Positions 43,575 through 55,068 of a stretch of 64,000 bases of DNA are shown here, one piece after another; position 1 is the stretch's first letter; each line of letters begins with the position of its first letter. Both the position numbers and the translations under genes were made by a program. The notes under the pieces are model-generated. The model searched no databases and was not told the DNA's origin. It was given only the letters and a program-made list of their open reading frames with translations. The DNA is from Nemophila menziesii. Taxonomy: Eukaryota > Streptophyta > Magnoliopsida > Boraginales > Hydrophyllaceae. The DNA lies in assembly GCA_029959085.1 (NCBI GenBank), contig JARWIR010000017.1, forward strand, positions 22,371,507 through 22,435,506, read 5' to 3'.

Positions 43575-44222
43575 TTAAACAAACATTAAAACCTAATAAA
43601 AAAAATACAAAACCAACACATCATATTCATTATACAGAAAACAAACAAATTATCACCAACCAATTGACTTCTTTCAAATCTAGCTCTTAAATAAAACACC
43701 ATTACATCTGCAGAATTAGAGAAAATATGCACATTAGCACTCACAATTGATAGTTGAAATATTAATTAAGATTGCACAAGGAATAATAAAAACACCTGAA
43801 GACTGCAGTCATATTAATACCTTCACACTCTGGTGCATTAAAAATCGTGCAATAACAAAATGCCTTTTTTTTTGGGTAAAAAAATAATAAAACACCTTAA
43901 ACCTATATTTTTTTGTGCATAAAAAACTGCACAAAAATTATAGCAAAAACAACCTTAAAATTGCACTTTCATGCACCTGAAAACAACACAAATGTGCAGT
44001 AATTGACGTATTCCGATAAACATTATTACCAAATTATAACCAAAAACCCTAATTACAATTGTACACAATTTTTAAAAAACAAAAGGTGCCACAACACACA
44101 TCATAAAACAATATTCAACTATCCCTAATAATCTGAGCTTCTTTTGGATGCAAATCTAAAGACTAATAGCAGAGAATTGTATATGATGACTAACAAAATT
44201 ATTATAGAAAATGTGGACATAC
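43575..44222. other. AT-rich DNA, probably intron or 3' part of the 44-kb gene
   Basis: No exon recognised with confidence. Repeated TGCAC/GTGCA-like words occur (43820-44000). Confidence 0.35.
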
Positions 44223-44891
44223 CTTTCGTACTACCCTTGTGGACCTTCTACGGGCTCTGAAAATCCACCCTTCAGTATCATGCTCACTCTCTGACTCAGT
44301 CTCTTCTCTCTTTTTCTTACGTCCGCGTTTGGATTTAGCCGACTTTTTTTCCACTTCCCTGCAAAAATTAAAATCCAAAAAGACAAAGTTAGTTACAATT
44401 TGACAACATTTGAAGAATTAATCAAATTAAAAATTACCCTGCAGCAGGAGCAGGAACAGGAGCAGGAACAGGAGCAGGAGGATCCTCCTTTTGATTGGGA
44501 GGAGACTCAAGTGTTTCCTGTAGACAAGACAAAGAGAAGACATACAGATGATGAGAATTGGTGAATCAAATGATTTAAATTAGATGAGATTTATAAGACT
44601 TACTAGTGAAGCATCATAAGAGATGGGCAGAGCCGGGTCATCAGACACCCTTGTAATAACATCGCCAAGGTTAGTGAGTTCACAGGGATCTTCGACAATA
44701 TTAATCTGAGTTGTTATTGTATCATCCTCCGGAACTGAAGCAAGGTTCGTTTTGAAGTTTTTATTGCAGCTGGGACATATCCTACTGACAAAGGGATAAT
44801 CCGATGGCGTTGAATTTAAGTCAACAACCAAATTCAATCCTTGCTCCGATTTCACGGAGAATTCGAATGACACAAGATTCTGTTTAGACAT
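44223..44891 (-). CDS. Probable spliced gene of unknown function (exons 44604-44891, 44438-44517, 44223-44358)
   Basis: Exon 1 encodes 96 residues from the ATG at 44891 and includes a CPSC pair near residue 39 and a VVDLNSTPSDYP stretch. Its donor is GTAAGT at 44603, and the acceptor of exon 2 is TTGTCTACAG. Exon 2 (80 bp) encodes an acidic start and the repeat PAPVPAPVPAPAA; donor GTAATT. Exon 3 (136 bp) encodes a Lys/Arg-rich segment (KSKRGRKKKRE, AT-hook-like RGR core), an acidic run and RARRRSTRVVRK; donor GTATGT. All three exons join in one frame (phases 0 and 2), which is strong support for a real gene. Later exons were not found, so the protein is incomplete here. The basic segment suggests a nuclear, possibly DNA-binding protein; that is inference. 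I do not recognise the family. Confidence 0.6.
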
Positions 44892-45297
44892 TATCCAACA
44901 AAGATTTTCTCTCCGGCAAGCCTTTAATCACAATATTATACTTTCCAGCTATGAAAATCAGAGATTTGCAATGGATTGACTCCGACAAACAATATACGCC
45001 GCTCAACCTTGCGTTCTATAAAGGCATACATATACACATATGGGCCTTCGATTAACTACAAACCCTAGCTATAATGGGCTTTAAGATTATCTGTAACCCA
45101 TATAACCGGCCCAATCAACCTCTATTGAATCTTAAATGCAAATTAGGGTGAAGATATTATTTCCGAGATACTTAAATGTAATGGAAGACTCGAGATATTT
45201 TTCCATTTTTCCATATATTAATTAGTTAGTTAAGCGCATTATGTATTTATATAACAGCTATAACTCAATACTTAATGTAATATGCATTCAAGGCTGA
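44892..45297 (-). promoter_or_regulatory. Upstream region of the 44-kb gene
   Basis: Leader and presumed promoter. TTTATAGAA on the minus strand (about 45015-45024), some 125 bp before the ATG, could be a TATA-like element, but it is weak. Confidence 0.3.
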
Positions 45298-45660
45298 ATA
45301 AAATTCCATTGCAGCAACTCTCTTCTGAATGATCTTAAAGGGCCGCTTATCACTCATCTTCTAGCTTGTGATAATAAATCAGCTTTTGCATTGGTCATTG
45401 ATCCTGTATTTCACTCAAGAACCAAGCATTTAGGTGTGGATTACTACTTTGTTAGATAATATGTTGCTCTTAAAGCTTTAGAGCTTAGATACATACATAA
45501 TACCCACCCAAGAACAAATAGCTCATCTTTTTACTAAATGACTTAAAACCTCTACAGTTTTTGGTTATCTTATATGATGAGTCGGATGTTAAGGAGAAGA
45601 CTCAACATCCAGCTGTCAATTACTTAATCGCAATCTGTTATATATTAGTTCTACTGTATC
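45298..45660 (+). pseudogene. Ty1/copia RNase H remnant
   Basis: The frame reads CDNKSAFALVIDPVFHSRTKH followed by VDYYFVR, the diagnostic C-terminal RNase H segment of copia pol (D-N-K-S-A and H-x-R-T-K-H), then decays (about 45520-45620 for the end of pol). TGTTATATATTAG near 45636 could be the start of a lost LTR. No other part of the element is present. Confidence 0.8.
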
Positions 45661-47030
45661 TATGTTAACAGGTGTAACTCATACTCAAAAATATACAATT
45701 ATGATTGATATGTATGTAAACACAGCTATATATACAAGCTGGAAATGTAATAAAATGAAAATAAGTAGGTTTTACAAACTGGGAGCAGAAATTACTTTGT
45801 GATTACCAACGTTATAATAAGTACCCTAACAAATGCTTACATCTTTGTTAGCTAAGAGGTTTTACAATCTATAAACAAAAAACATGCCAAATATACGACA
45901 TTTTTATTAGTGTATATAATATTTGTCAACATGATCTTTAATCCTCCACAAGCAATCACTTTCTTTTACTCCTCTAATCCAATTTGAACACTCCCATTGC
46001 CAAACTAAAATTTACCATCTTTTACACAACAAAGCAATAGAGTATAATAAAATCTGAACCCCAATGTAAAGAATTTGCAAATTTAGATGGACCAACTTTA
46101 GGCACATACCTTGAGATGGGAAATCAATGAATCCGCATTTTGCACATGTTGAAACTCTTTTTATATAGTTCATTAATATTGTGACGGAAATCCACAGCTT
46201 CCTAACTTACACCCAATTAAGTAAGCGTCTTTACACATATATAGAAGTTTGTTCACGCAATTAAATAGCCAAACTTGATGAAGTACCTTCATTATCACCA
46301 ATAATCATATCCGCTTCATCTTTTCGTATACTAGTGATTTTCATTAATGAAGTCATGCATCTTAATGTTACAAGTTCATATATTGCTAAAAAGAAATTGA
46401 TTAGCCTATGCTAAATCTTCTATGTCTTATCGTCATTGCAGAGCCACATGACAAGGCCTCAATTTTTCTTTTAAATCTACCCCTATACAAAAAAATATAG
46501 TATTAGCTTATCGCCCTCACCCCCAATTTTCAGAATCTTATCTATCATAGGTACCTATAGTGCAATTAAGTTGGAATTTTTTTTGCTATGCACCCCTTCC
46601 CTAACAAAAAAAAAAATCATACGTAGTTTTCCGACAACTTATCCTTAACTAATTCTTTGTCATGTGTTCAGAAAGACAACAGCATCGACGTTAAGCCTTT
46701 TTGTCATTGCTATATATTTAATTATTCGGTTGCATCTCCATATCAACAAGTAAAAGCTTCACTGAAATTATCCAACGCACTATCTTAATTCAAATCTTGA
46801 AAAATAATCATATATCTAAAGCTTAATTCATAAATACCCAAGAATCTGAAAATAACACATATAACATAACAGCTGAGCGAGATAAGATAGAAGAAATTAA
46901 ATATATACAACAACGATTTTTGAGTAAGAGATATAACGTTAACCGACTTCACCTTGATGTACGGAGGAGTGCCCGTTCGAAGCATTTCTGCGTGTCTATA
47001 TTTATATTTTTAGGGCCGAAGGATTTTTTT
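45661..47030. other. AT-rich intergenic DNA
   Basis: No gene or repeat recognised. The open frame at 46785-46985 (minus) has no family resemblance. Confidence 0.4.
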
Positions 47031-48660
47031 TAGAGGAATTTATAAATTGAGGCCCTCAATTACCGTTATAAAACCTAATTACAAAATACTATTTTTTCTT
47101 TGTAATGCCTAACTCCAAAATTCTGGTTTAGGTTTTATTTTCCTACCTTTTTAAATTTTTTTTATTTCTTTTTTGTTTTTTTATTTTTATTTTTTTCTGG
47201 ATGTACGTACCTATTCGTACATACCTATATGTTTTTTTAACGTTTTTAAGGTGTATTTGTTCCATTTCAACTTTTTCAAGTTGTCCACATATTTTTCAGG
47301 GTTTGTCCATGTCAAGGTATAGGAAATACGTTTTTTGTTCGTTTTTATCCGTGTCAAACTTCCGAGAAACAAATCTATTAGGGTTCACTAATGTCTAGAC
47401 CATAATGTCTAGCTCCAATGTGATGGACACCATAAACTGACAGTATAAAAACAAGTATAAAATGGCCCATAATGTGCTGAATTTCTTCAAATTGGCTAGA
47501 CCAAGGTGGCTGGACCAATGTGGATGAACTAGACACCTAAAAAATACAAAGGACACAGACACAAGCTTGTGAAAAAGGTTATAACAAAACACAGGACCCA
47601 ACAAGGCTGGACCCCAAAATGGGCTGGACATTTAGTTTTACAAAGCCCAAAATAGGCTGGACAAAATATGTTTCAAAATAAATAAATAAAGGAAGATGGG
47701 CTATATGGGCTAGACTATCGGACACTGGTGGGCAAGTCCCTGCTGGGCTGGACTCTGATTAGACAATCGGTGGGCTCGAGTTGCAGCGATGATGGCGGTA
47801 CAGAATGGTGGCGGTGAAGCAGCGATGACGGGAGAGGGAGGCGACAGAGCGGGAGAGGGTAGGTGGAATAGGGAGAGGGCGGCGACCAACTCGTGAAGAG
47901 CCCAGATCTATCCACCTTGGGTCCAGCGAGGGCGGATCTGGGGTTGCACTGGTGGTGGTGGATATGGAGAACGAAGGTGGATATGGTCCAGTGGTTTTGG
48001 TATTGAGCGAGTGGAGATGGGGCGGCGTTCGTCTGGGGCAGCAGATCTGGGAAGAGGGTTGGTCTTGAGCGAGTGGAGGTGGGGCGGCGTTTTATGTAGC
48101 ATCGACGAGGAGTGGTGGTTCTGCAGCATCATCGGCGAGGAGTTCTCTGCAGCGAGGTGGTTCTGCAGCATCATGGCGCCGGCTTTATTGCAGATCTGGA
48201 GAGGCGAACTGAGAAGGTGGGTGGTGGTGTTACAGCAGCAGTGACTGGTGAGGATCCAGCGAATGGTGGCGGCTTTCTTGCAGTTCTGGAGAGGCGTGGT
48301 GTGGAGTAGCGCTGGACGGTTGGGAGGAAGGAGGGCATCGAGCAGTGGTGGTGGGAAGGTGGGGCTGGGGTCTGCAGGTAGGGGAAGAGGAAGGAGGAAG
48401 GTGGAAGCTAGGGGCGGCAGTGGTGGAGAGAGAAAGGCTAGAGAGAGGGGGAAGGGTTTTCAGAAAAAAAAACCTAATTAGGATTTTTGTTTTTGAATTT
48501 TTTTGGTTCATCATAGGTATAAGAGGGCAAAGGGGCTATTGGGTCTTTTTACTGGGTTGTAGTTGGGGTAGGATTACTAATTAGTGGGTAATTGGGTTGG
48601 GGCTTTAGTTTGTAAGTTTAATGTTGTGGGGGCTCTATATTATAATTCCCCCTTTTTTTA
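47030..48660. mobile_element. Possible GC-rich TIR element
   Basis: The left end GGAATTTATAAATTGAGGCC and the inverse of the right end (GGAATTATAATATAGAGCCC) are similar, suggesting terminal inverted repeats. The interior has GCTGGAC repeats (47480-47770) and a GC-rich gene-like block (47760-48460) with many overlapping low-complexity frames (GGCGG, CAGCAG). No transposase. No clean target duplication. Composition resembles the Mutator-like copies, but direct homology was not established. Confidence 0.45.
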
Positions 48661-48960
48661 AGAGGAAAATACATTCCAAAGGTATGAAATGGCTAAGGAT
48701 TAACCAAGGCTTGTTAAAAAAGTCTCAATTCTAATCTTTTTTGTTTGGTTTTTTATCCTTTTATTTTATCTTTCTCTGGAAAGAGTAACATTTAGATTAC
48801 TCATTGGTACATACTCATTTAATGTCGTATCTATTTTCGTAAATTAATCGATGGGGTACGTACTAATACCAGTTAAATCTAATTTATTATAAAATGGGTA
48901 CGTACCCGCGCTGTTTATTAAGTGTTATTAAGTAATTTTTTATTAATATAAACCCAATTC
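48661..48960. other. AT-rich DNA
   Basis: Nothing recognised. Confidence 0.4.
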
Positions 48961-48989
48961 GATCTTGTCCATATCAAGTCCCGGTAGTT

Positions 48990-49225
48990 GTCCACGTCGA
49001 CGTCCCAGTGGGTACGGACCCAATTCAACCGAATAACAACTGTGTACGTAGGTGGTACAGACCCATCTCGAACAATACCTAGAAGGGTATGGACCCATTT
49101 TGAACAATTACCTAGATGGATACAAACCTATCTCGAACAATACCTAGATGGGTACAGTCCCATCTCGGACAATAACTAGATGGGTACACACCCAAGTCGA
49201 ATAATAGCTATATGGGTACGCATCC
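48990..49225. repeat. Minisatellite, about 33-bp units
   Basis: Six to seven degenerate units of the form CTAGATGGGTACAnACCCA + TCTCGAACAATAC. Each unit contains a GGGTAC...ACCC inverted motif. Confidence 0.85.
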
Positions 49226-49264
49226 AATTAGACCATCTCCAGCAGCTGTAAAACCAATTTCACA

Positions 49265-49550
49265 AATTAGTATAACAATACTATAAGGAAAAAACAAAAA
49301 GAATTCTATTCAACTCGACGAGACAAAAAACAAAAAGAAATCTCTTCAAACTTGAGCATTAGAACAAAAAACAAATACGCATCTCTTCACACTTGCATCA
49401 TAGGAATAAAAACAAAACGAATCTCTTCATATTCGCATTAGAGGAACAAAAACAAAAGAAAATATATTCACACTCGCAGACTTGGAACAAAAAACAAAAA
49501 GAAAGCTCTTTTCACTTACAATTGGAACAAAAAACAAAAAGAAACTCACC
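49265..49550. repeat. Minisatellite, about 40-45-bp units
   Basis: Six or seven degenerate units built on GGAACAAAAAACAAAAAGAA + TCTCTTCACACT. A-rich. The 49393-49611 open frame is repeat-derived. Confidence 0.85.
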
Positions 49551-49551
49551 A

Positions 49552-50022
49552 GGTGAGCGGCGGTTTTCTTATGCAAGTGGCGGCGGATTTCTTAGGAAGG
49601 TGAGGAGGTGAGATCTGAACAGTAGAGAACGGTGGAAAATGGTCCACGAACGGCGGAGGTTTTCTTGGGCTTTATAATGGTGGAGAATGGTCCACGAACA
49701 TCGGCTTTTTTCTCTGAGTGGTGGTCTGATAATGGTTGAGAATGGCCTACGAACAAAGACAGTTTTCTTTGGCAGTGGAGAGAGGCGGCGGGAAGGTGAG
49801 ACCTAAGATTAGGGCTTAATGATGGTCGACAATGGCCCACGAAGATTGTCGGTTTTCTCGTGTAGGAGACCTCGTTGGTGGAAAGGTGAGATCTGGGTGT
49901 GAAGAGATGCGTTGGTGGAGAATGGTCCACTAGTGTCGTCGGTTTTTCTTGTGTAGGAGAGCTTGTTGGTGGGAAGGTGAGATCTGGAACGAGAGAGAAG
50001 AGGGAGGGAATGTGAGAATAGG
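49552..50022. repeat. Imperfect repeats around GAGAATGGTCCACGAA
   Basis: Five or more spaced copies of GTGGAGAATGGTCCACGAA with CGGTTTTCTT and GGTGAGATCTG, at irregular intervals of about 60-110 bp. A 144-codon minus frame (49592-50026) across it is low-complexity and not a credible gene. Confidence 0.75.
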
Positions 50023-50024
50023 TC

Positions 50025-52166
50025 AAGAACTTCTTTTACAACCTTAGCTGAATTAACTTCTGCCTTGAGGAATATTTATACATCATCTGCAAAGATGATA
50101 TGGTTGAGTTTGAGCTCTCTACACTTGTGATGATAATTGAATTGATTTCTTATGCACCATGTGTTTGAAAAGCCCTGTGAACACCTCCATGCATATTGCA
50201 AATAAGTAAGGTGAGATGGGGTCTCCTTATCTAAGTCCCCTCTTGCCTTTAAAGTAACCTGCCAATTTACCATTAATATTAATTGAATAGGAAGGGGAGA
50301 ATACACACATTTTAACCCAATTGATAAATTTATTAGGGAAGTTGAAAGCATGTAAAGTGTTGATAAGAAATCTCCAGTTCACACTGTCATATGCCTTCTG
50401 CAAATTAAGATTAACTGTACACTTTGGCTCAGAATTCTTCTTCTCATATCCCAAAACAATGTCTTGAGCTACAAGAATATTATCACTGATTTGTCTACCT
50501 CCAATATATGCTGCTTGATTAACAGAAATAATTAAACCAAGCACCTTCTTTAGTTTATTTGATATAAGCCTTGAAATAGTCTTATATGTGGTGTTCACAC
50601 ATGAGATTGGTCTATATTTCTTTAAGCTGGTAGCATTCTTCTCTTTAGGGATCAGTACTAAGTTTGTGGCATTGATCTGAGATAAAATTCTACCAGATTC
50701 AAGACATTGTCTTGTAGCTTTGATGAAATATTCTCCAATTACATCCCATAAGGACTTATAGAAGCCAGAATTGAGCCCATCAGGCCCAGGGCTCTTATTT
50801 TCATTAATGGAGAAAAGTGCATCTTTAATCTCTTTATCTGAAAATGGAGAAATAAGTTCACTCACTCGACTTTCAGTTAACTCAACTCCAATAATACGCT
50901 TTATAATAGGAATTGAACAGCTTTCTTCACTCTCATCTTCTGTGCCTAATATGTCTTTATAGAAGTTAATAAATTCTTTTTTGATTAGAGCATGATCTGA
51001 AATAGTTTCTCCATTGTCTTTAGTAATAGTAGATATGTTATTTCTTGCAATCCTACCCTTAATGACCTTATAAAAATATGAAGAACTACAATCCATATCA
51101 GTGGTAAATGTAGCTTTAGCCTTTTGCTTCAGTATATTATGTTGAACAATTATAGCTTCTTCAAGATTTTTCTCCAGAATCTTTTCTTCACTTAGTGTCT
51201 GAGAGTCAAGCTTGCCTTCCATAATAGATTTCTGAATCAAGGTGAGTTGATATCTTATAGCTTCAATACTATCTGAGTTTCTTTTGAAGTAGGTGTTATT
51301 AAATTTCTTTAAAGCACTCTTCATAGCTTTTTGTTTCATACAGAGCTAAAAATATAGTTACCCTACACCTTCTCTTTCCATACCTGCTGTATAGTATCAA
51401 TATATTTAGGATGTGATGACCATATGTTGAAGAACTTAAAGGCAGTTGGGCCATGAGCTTTTTTCCTTCCTATATTAATCAGCAGGGGGCAGTGATCAGA
51501 TGTTGAAGGAGGCATAACTGTGACAGTAGATTGTATAGTGTCTAACCACTTGGAATTGATGAACACTTTGTCAATCTTACTAGCTCTAATCTCAGTTACA
51601 CTCTTATTAGTCCAAGTGTAGAATTGTCCAGCATAATTATTTTCAAATAGAGTAGCATCATCAATGCAATCAGCAAACTCTATTGAACCTCTATCCAGAG
51701 AGTGACAATTGTATATGTCTTGTATGTTGAGAATCTCATTAAAGTCTCCCAATATACACACCTTATCCAAAACATGATTAGCAAACCATTGAATTATATC
51801 ATTCCATAATCTCTTCCTTAAATCCAAATCATTAAAAGCATACACTACTCCAATAAAATATACTTATTTATTAGCAAGTGAACTAACCTCAGCAAAAATA
51901 ACCTGTGATGTAGAATTTATAACTTTGATTTCAACTTGACTTTTGTCCCAAAGTAGCCAAATTTTACCTGACTCATCATAACTATAGTTGTGCACACTTT
52001 CAAGATGTTGAAAATAGGCTTTTATTATTGGGTGATAATTGATTTCCTTAACTTTAGTTTCAAGAATACCAACTACACTCACTTTATTCCTAATTAAAAA
52101 GTCCTTGACATCGAGTTGACGAAGAACATTATTCAGACCTCGAACATTCCATGATACTAAATTCAT
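50025..52166 (-). pseudogene. LINE-3 ORF2: endonuclease and partial reverse transcriptase
   Basis: It starts MNLVSWNVRGLNN at 52166 (endonuclease N-terminus) and continues through ILETKV, the YTWTNKSVTEIRASKIDKVF segment and STSDHCPL. An in-frame TAA breaks it near 51864, a TAG near 51363 and a frameshift before 51339. Reverse transcriptase follows with ENKSPGPDG, YRPISCVN and NLQKAYDSVNW, then a TAA right after GLR (50227) and a frameshift before the catalytic FADDV (about 50090). The sequence stops in the middle of RT at about 50025, so thumb, zf-RVT, RNase H, 3' UTR and poly(A) are all missing. Confidence 0.85.
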
Positions 52167-53440
52167 AAATTTGGTGGTCTTGTTATCTCCTTACCTTCAC
52201 TCTGAGATATGAACTTGAGCACATCATTGTCAATTTTCTGTACACTACTCTGTAATTCTTTATATTTGTTGTTACTAACAATAGAATTATTAGCTCTATT
52301 GTTTCTCTTGTTAGAAGAATTGCCCTCACTTTCTTGATTATTCATATTTTTACTCTTCACAATTCTCCTATCTTCTTCTTTAGCCTTATCATTGACTATA
52401 GTAGGAGACTTTTCTTTAGCAACATCTTTAGGTACCCAAACTTTCTGACTATTATTGCATTTAGCATCTGAGTGTCCAAACTTGTTACATTTAAGGCAGA
52501 TAGTAGGTTTCTATTCATATTTAACCTCTACAACATGAAGTTCTTCAGTTCCAACATCTACAAATACTTTGTCAAGCAATTCTTCTTCTGTATCAACTTC
52601 AATGCAAACTCTTGCATATCCTAATCTTGTTTTTGACTCAGTGATGGAGTCCATTTGAAGAGGGACTCCAATTCCACTAGCCACATACCTCAGGCTTCTC
52701 TAAGCACACAGATTCATGGGCACATTAATAAGCCTTGCCCAAATAGGAATTTTAGTGACATCAATCTTCTCAAACTGAGTATCAGAAGACCAAGGTCTAA
52801 GAAGAAGGGGTTTACCATTTATATGCCATAGCTGCTCCAGAGCTTTATTATAAAGTTGTTGATTCTCGAATTTATAAACATACACACCTTTAGCACTCGA
52901 TTTTACCTCTACTTTCCCCAAAATTTTCCGCTGAAATCTCACAAAGTTTGTAACAGCGTAAAACGGTGGAGGACTGTCCAAAAATTGACCGATAAGACAA
53001 TTTATCCAGAGTTCATCTCCTTCTTCAAACACATCCTTAGGAGGTTTAACGATTTTCTGACATGTAAGCTTAGTAGGTGAGTGAAATTCAAGTTTGAAAG
53101 CTTTATCAACTCCTTTTTTGAACAGATTGGACCATATTACAGGTCTATCAGCTTCTTCGTTCAGATCGGGAGAAGGAGGACTGACTACGACATTAGGAGT
53201 GGAAATCGGAGTACTAACCGGAGTGGTTAGCTCATCATTCTTCAACTGAACCTCGATTCTTTTATCTTTGTTGTTGGCATCACTACTTTAACCTTCCTCA
53301 TGAACAACAACACTAGGAGCGAATATCTCTCTTGTTATGTTGCTGTAACGTGTGTTGGGTCTCGAACTAGAACTACCGACTTGGTTAACTTTGGTTGAAT
53401 TCAACACTTTAGTCCTTTTTAGAGCAGTGAAGACTGGGTA
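52163..53440 (-). pseudogene. LINE-3 ORF1 (DUF4283 and zinc knuckle)
   Basis: The gag-like RNA-binding protein of plant L1 elements. Visible: an N-terminal variable region (from about 53440), DUF4283-type domain (53150-52700, WSNLFKKG, LWINCLIGQFLD, IPIWARL), and a CCHC knuckle CLKCNKFGHSDAKC near 52500-52460. In-frame stops lie near 53287 (TAA), 52697 (TAG at the usual Trp/Gln-type position) and 52512 (TAG). The ORF1 stop TGA overlaps the ORF2 ATG (ATGA, 52163-52166). Confidence 0.8.
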
Positions 53441-53689
53441 GGGTTAGGATGAATGGTGGGGGAATTTTGTCGGTGGTGGTCGGTTGAAGGCTGAGGTGTG
53501 AGAGAGAATGGATTTTTTTTTTGAATGTTGACTTGGTGTTAGATCCCAAAAAATGGAATAAAACACCTAATTAGAAAAAGAAAAAAGCAAAAAGTGGGTA
53601 ATAGTTGACTAAAGTGGTGAAAAAGAAAAAAGATTTTATGGAATAAAGTTATTGCCTGATGAATGGCTTAGGATGATTTTTTTTTGTGT
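53441..53689 (-). other. Probable 5' UTR of LINE-3
   Basis: G/T-rich upstream sequence on the minus-strand element, with no gene. The left edge of LTR fragment F follows. Confidence 0.4.
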
Positions 53690-54182
53690 TGACTCTCATT
53701 AACTCCAATCAGAAAATGAATTTTTGATATCTCTTTCGTTACTATGCCGAATTCAGCTTACTTTATATCAAAACGACCGAAGCTGAAAGATCTATCCAAC
53801 CCTTTAATGGATCTTTCAAAATCACAACCAATTTGTTGTTATCTTTGCTTTAATGGGCGTCATTGTAGATTTGACAAATTTATTTGACAACTTTTCCTGT
53901 CCTAATTCAACTTTGTTTCATTTTATCTCCCGATTCCTCCCATATCTTCTTTCCTTAAATCCTTCGAATTGATTTGGAATCTAAGTACATTTCCATAAAA
54001 CTTAAAAGCTTCACATGGACACACAAATTTTACCAAATATGCTCTAAAAGTTCTAAACTTCCAAATCAGGACATGAATTAAGAATTTATCTAATAACAAG
54101 GAAAAATCCCTTAACAATTAATCAAATACACCTATAATGATGTCTCAAACCTAGGTTATATATCACAAATATGGAGACATCA
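53690..54182 (-). mobile_element. LTR fragment F
   Basis: The U3 end of an LTR of the A/B type: CCAAATATGCTCTAAAAG and the terminal hairpin match 10600-10913. Only about 490 bp remain; the rest of the LTR is gone. Confidence 0.75.
54138..54182. repeat. LTR-terminal hairpin (copy F)
   Basis: Arms TGATGTCTC (54138-54146) and GAGACATCA (54174-54182), perfectly complementary. The 27-nt spacer differs from A and B at many positions. Confidence 0.85.
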
Positions 54183-55022
54183 GTTTTCAATCTTGATCTT
54201 CAAACTCCGTCAAGTCTTGATCGTTAAAATCCTTAATCTTGTTTATACTTCTTGGGTTTCTCTATCACGCCAAAAATCCCGTTGAGTCTTGTAGCTTTAC
54301 CTTCAATGATCTCATTAGAGTTTTGTTTATCTTTAACTCAAGTCATGATCCCCCTTGAATTTTGATCTTCCACATATTCAAGCCCATTATTCTAAATCAC
54401 TTGAGTCTTGATCTTCATCATCTTCATGCTCGTTCTACTAATTTCCCTAAGTCTTGATCTTCACAACTTATACTCATTCTCTTGATCACTTTTTACTCTT
54501 GTGATCACCTCTTGAATTTTTTCAACAGCGTATAATATTGATGGTTTAATTTCTATATCTCCAAGTATGGATTCTTCTCACCTATCTTATGGTAACATGC
54601 TAAACACACCTTAAACAACTCAACTATATTTACATAACAATAAACAATATCATCTTAGAAAACATAACACAAGCTACCCCATTTACCTTCTTTTACTGCA
54701 TAACCAACATCGCCAGTATGCAAACCACCAAAAACCCAAACCTGTACAACCTAAAAAAATTATCTACCATGTGTTAATGGTGACCCTAGTCCGATAGGAA
54801 GTCACCATATATATATATATTCATAACACCTATACCGAGTTGTACCAAGGGAACTACATAACAATCGTAATAATAGGATTGGAAAAATACACAAGTAAAA
54901 TCTGCAAACAACTCATCATCAAAAGAGGCGTAAAATAACAACTCTTGGTCCGAGAACACAATTAAAAGGAATAAGATCTAGGAAGAGAATGTAGGAAAAT
55001 CCTCCAAAACAGGAAACCACAA
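54183..55022. other. Non-coding DNA with AGTCTTGATCTTCA words
   Basis: No gene. The word AGTCTTGATCTTCA or close variants recurs at least five times between 54183 and 54480, perhaps the remains of a minisatellite. Confidence 0.45.
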
Positions 55023-55068
55023 TGATGTCTCCCTAATTCTTCTTATTTTAGACCCTTGGGAGACATCA
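55023..55068. repeat. LTR-terminal hairpin (copy J)
   Basis: Arms extend to 11 bp here: TGATGTCTCCC (55023-55033) and GGGAGACATCA (55058-55068). Confidence 0.88.

Noticed and set aside
47715..48514. Several overlapping frames of 65-94 codons
   Set aside because: High-GC sequence is open by chance in many frames; no two agree with a splice model or known domain.
49592..50026. 144-codon Pro/Ser/Leu-rich minus frame
   Set aside because: It lies entirely in imperfect repeats and its period follows the repeat.
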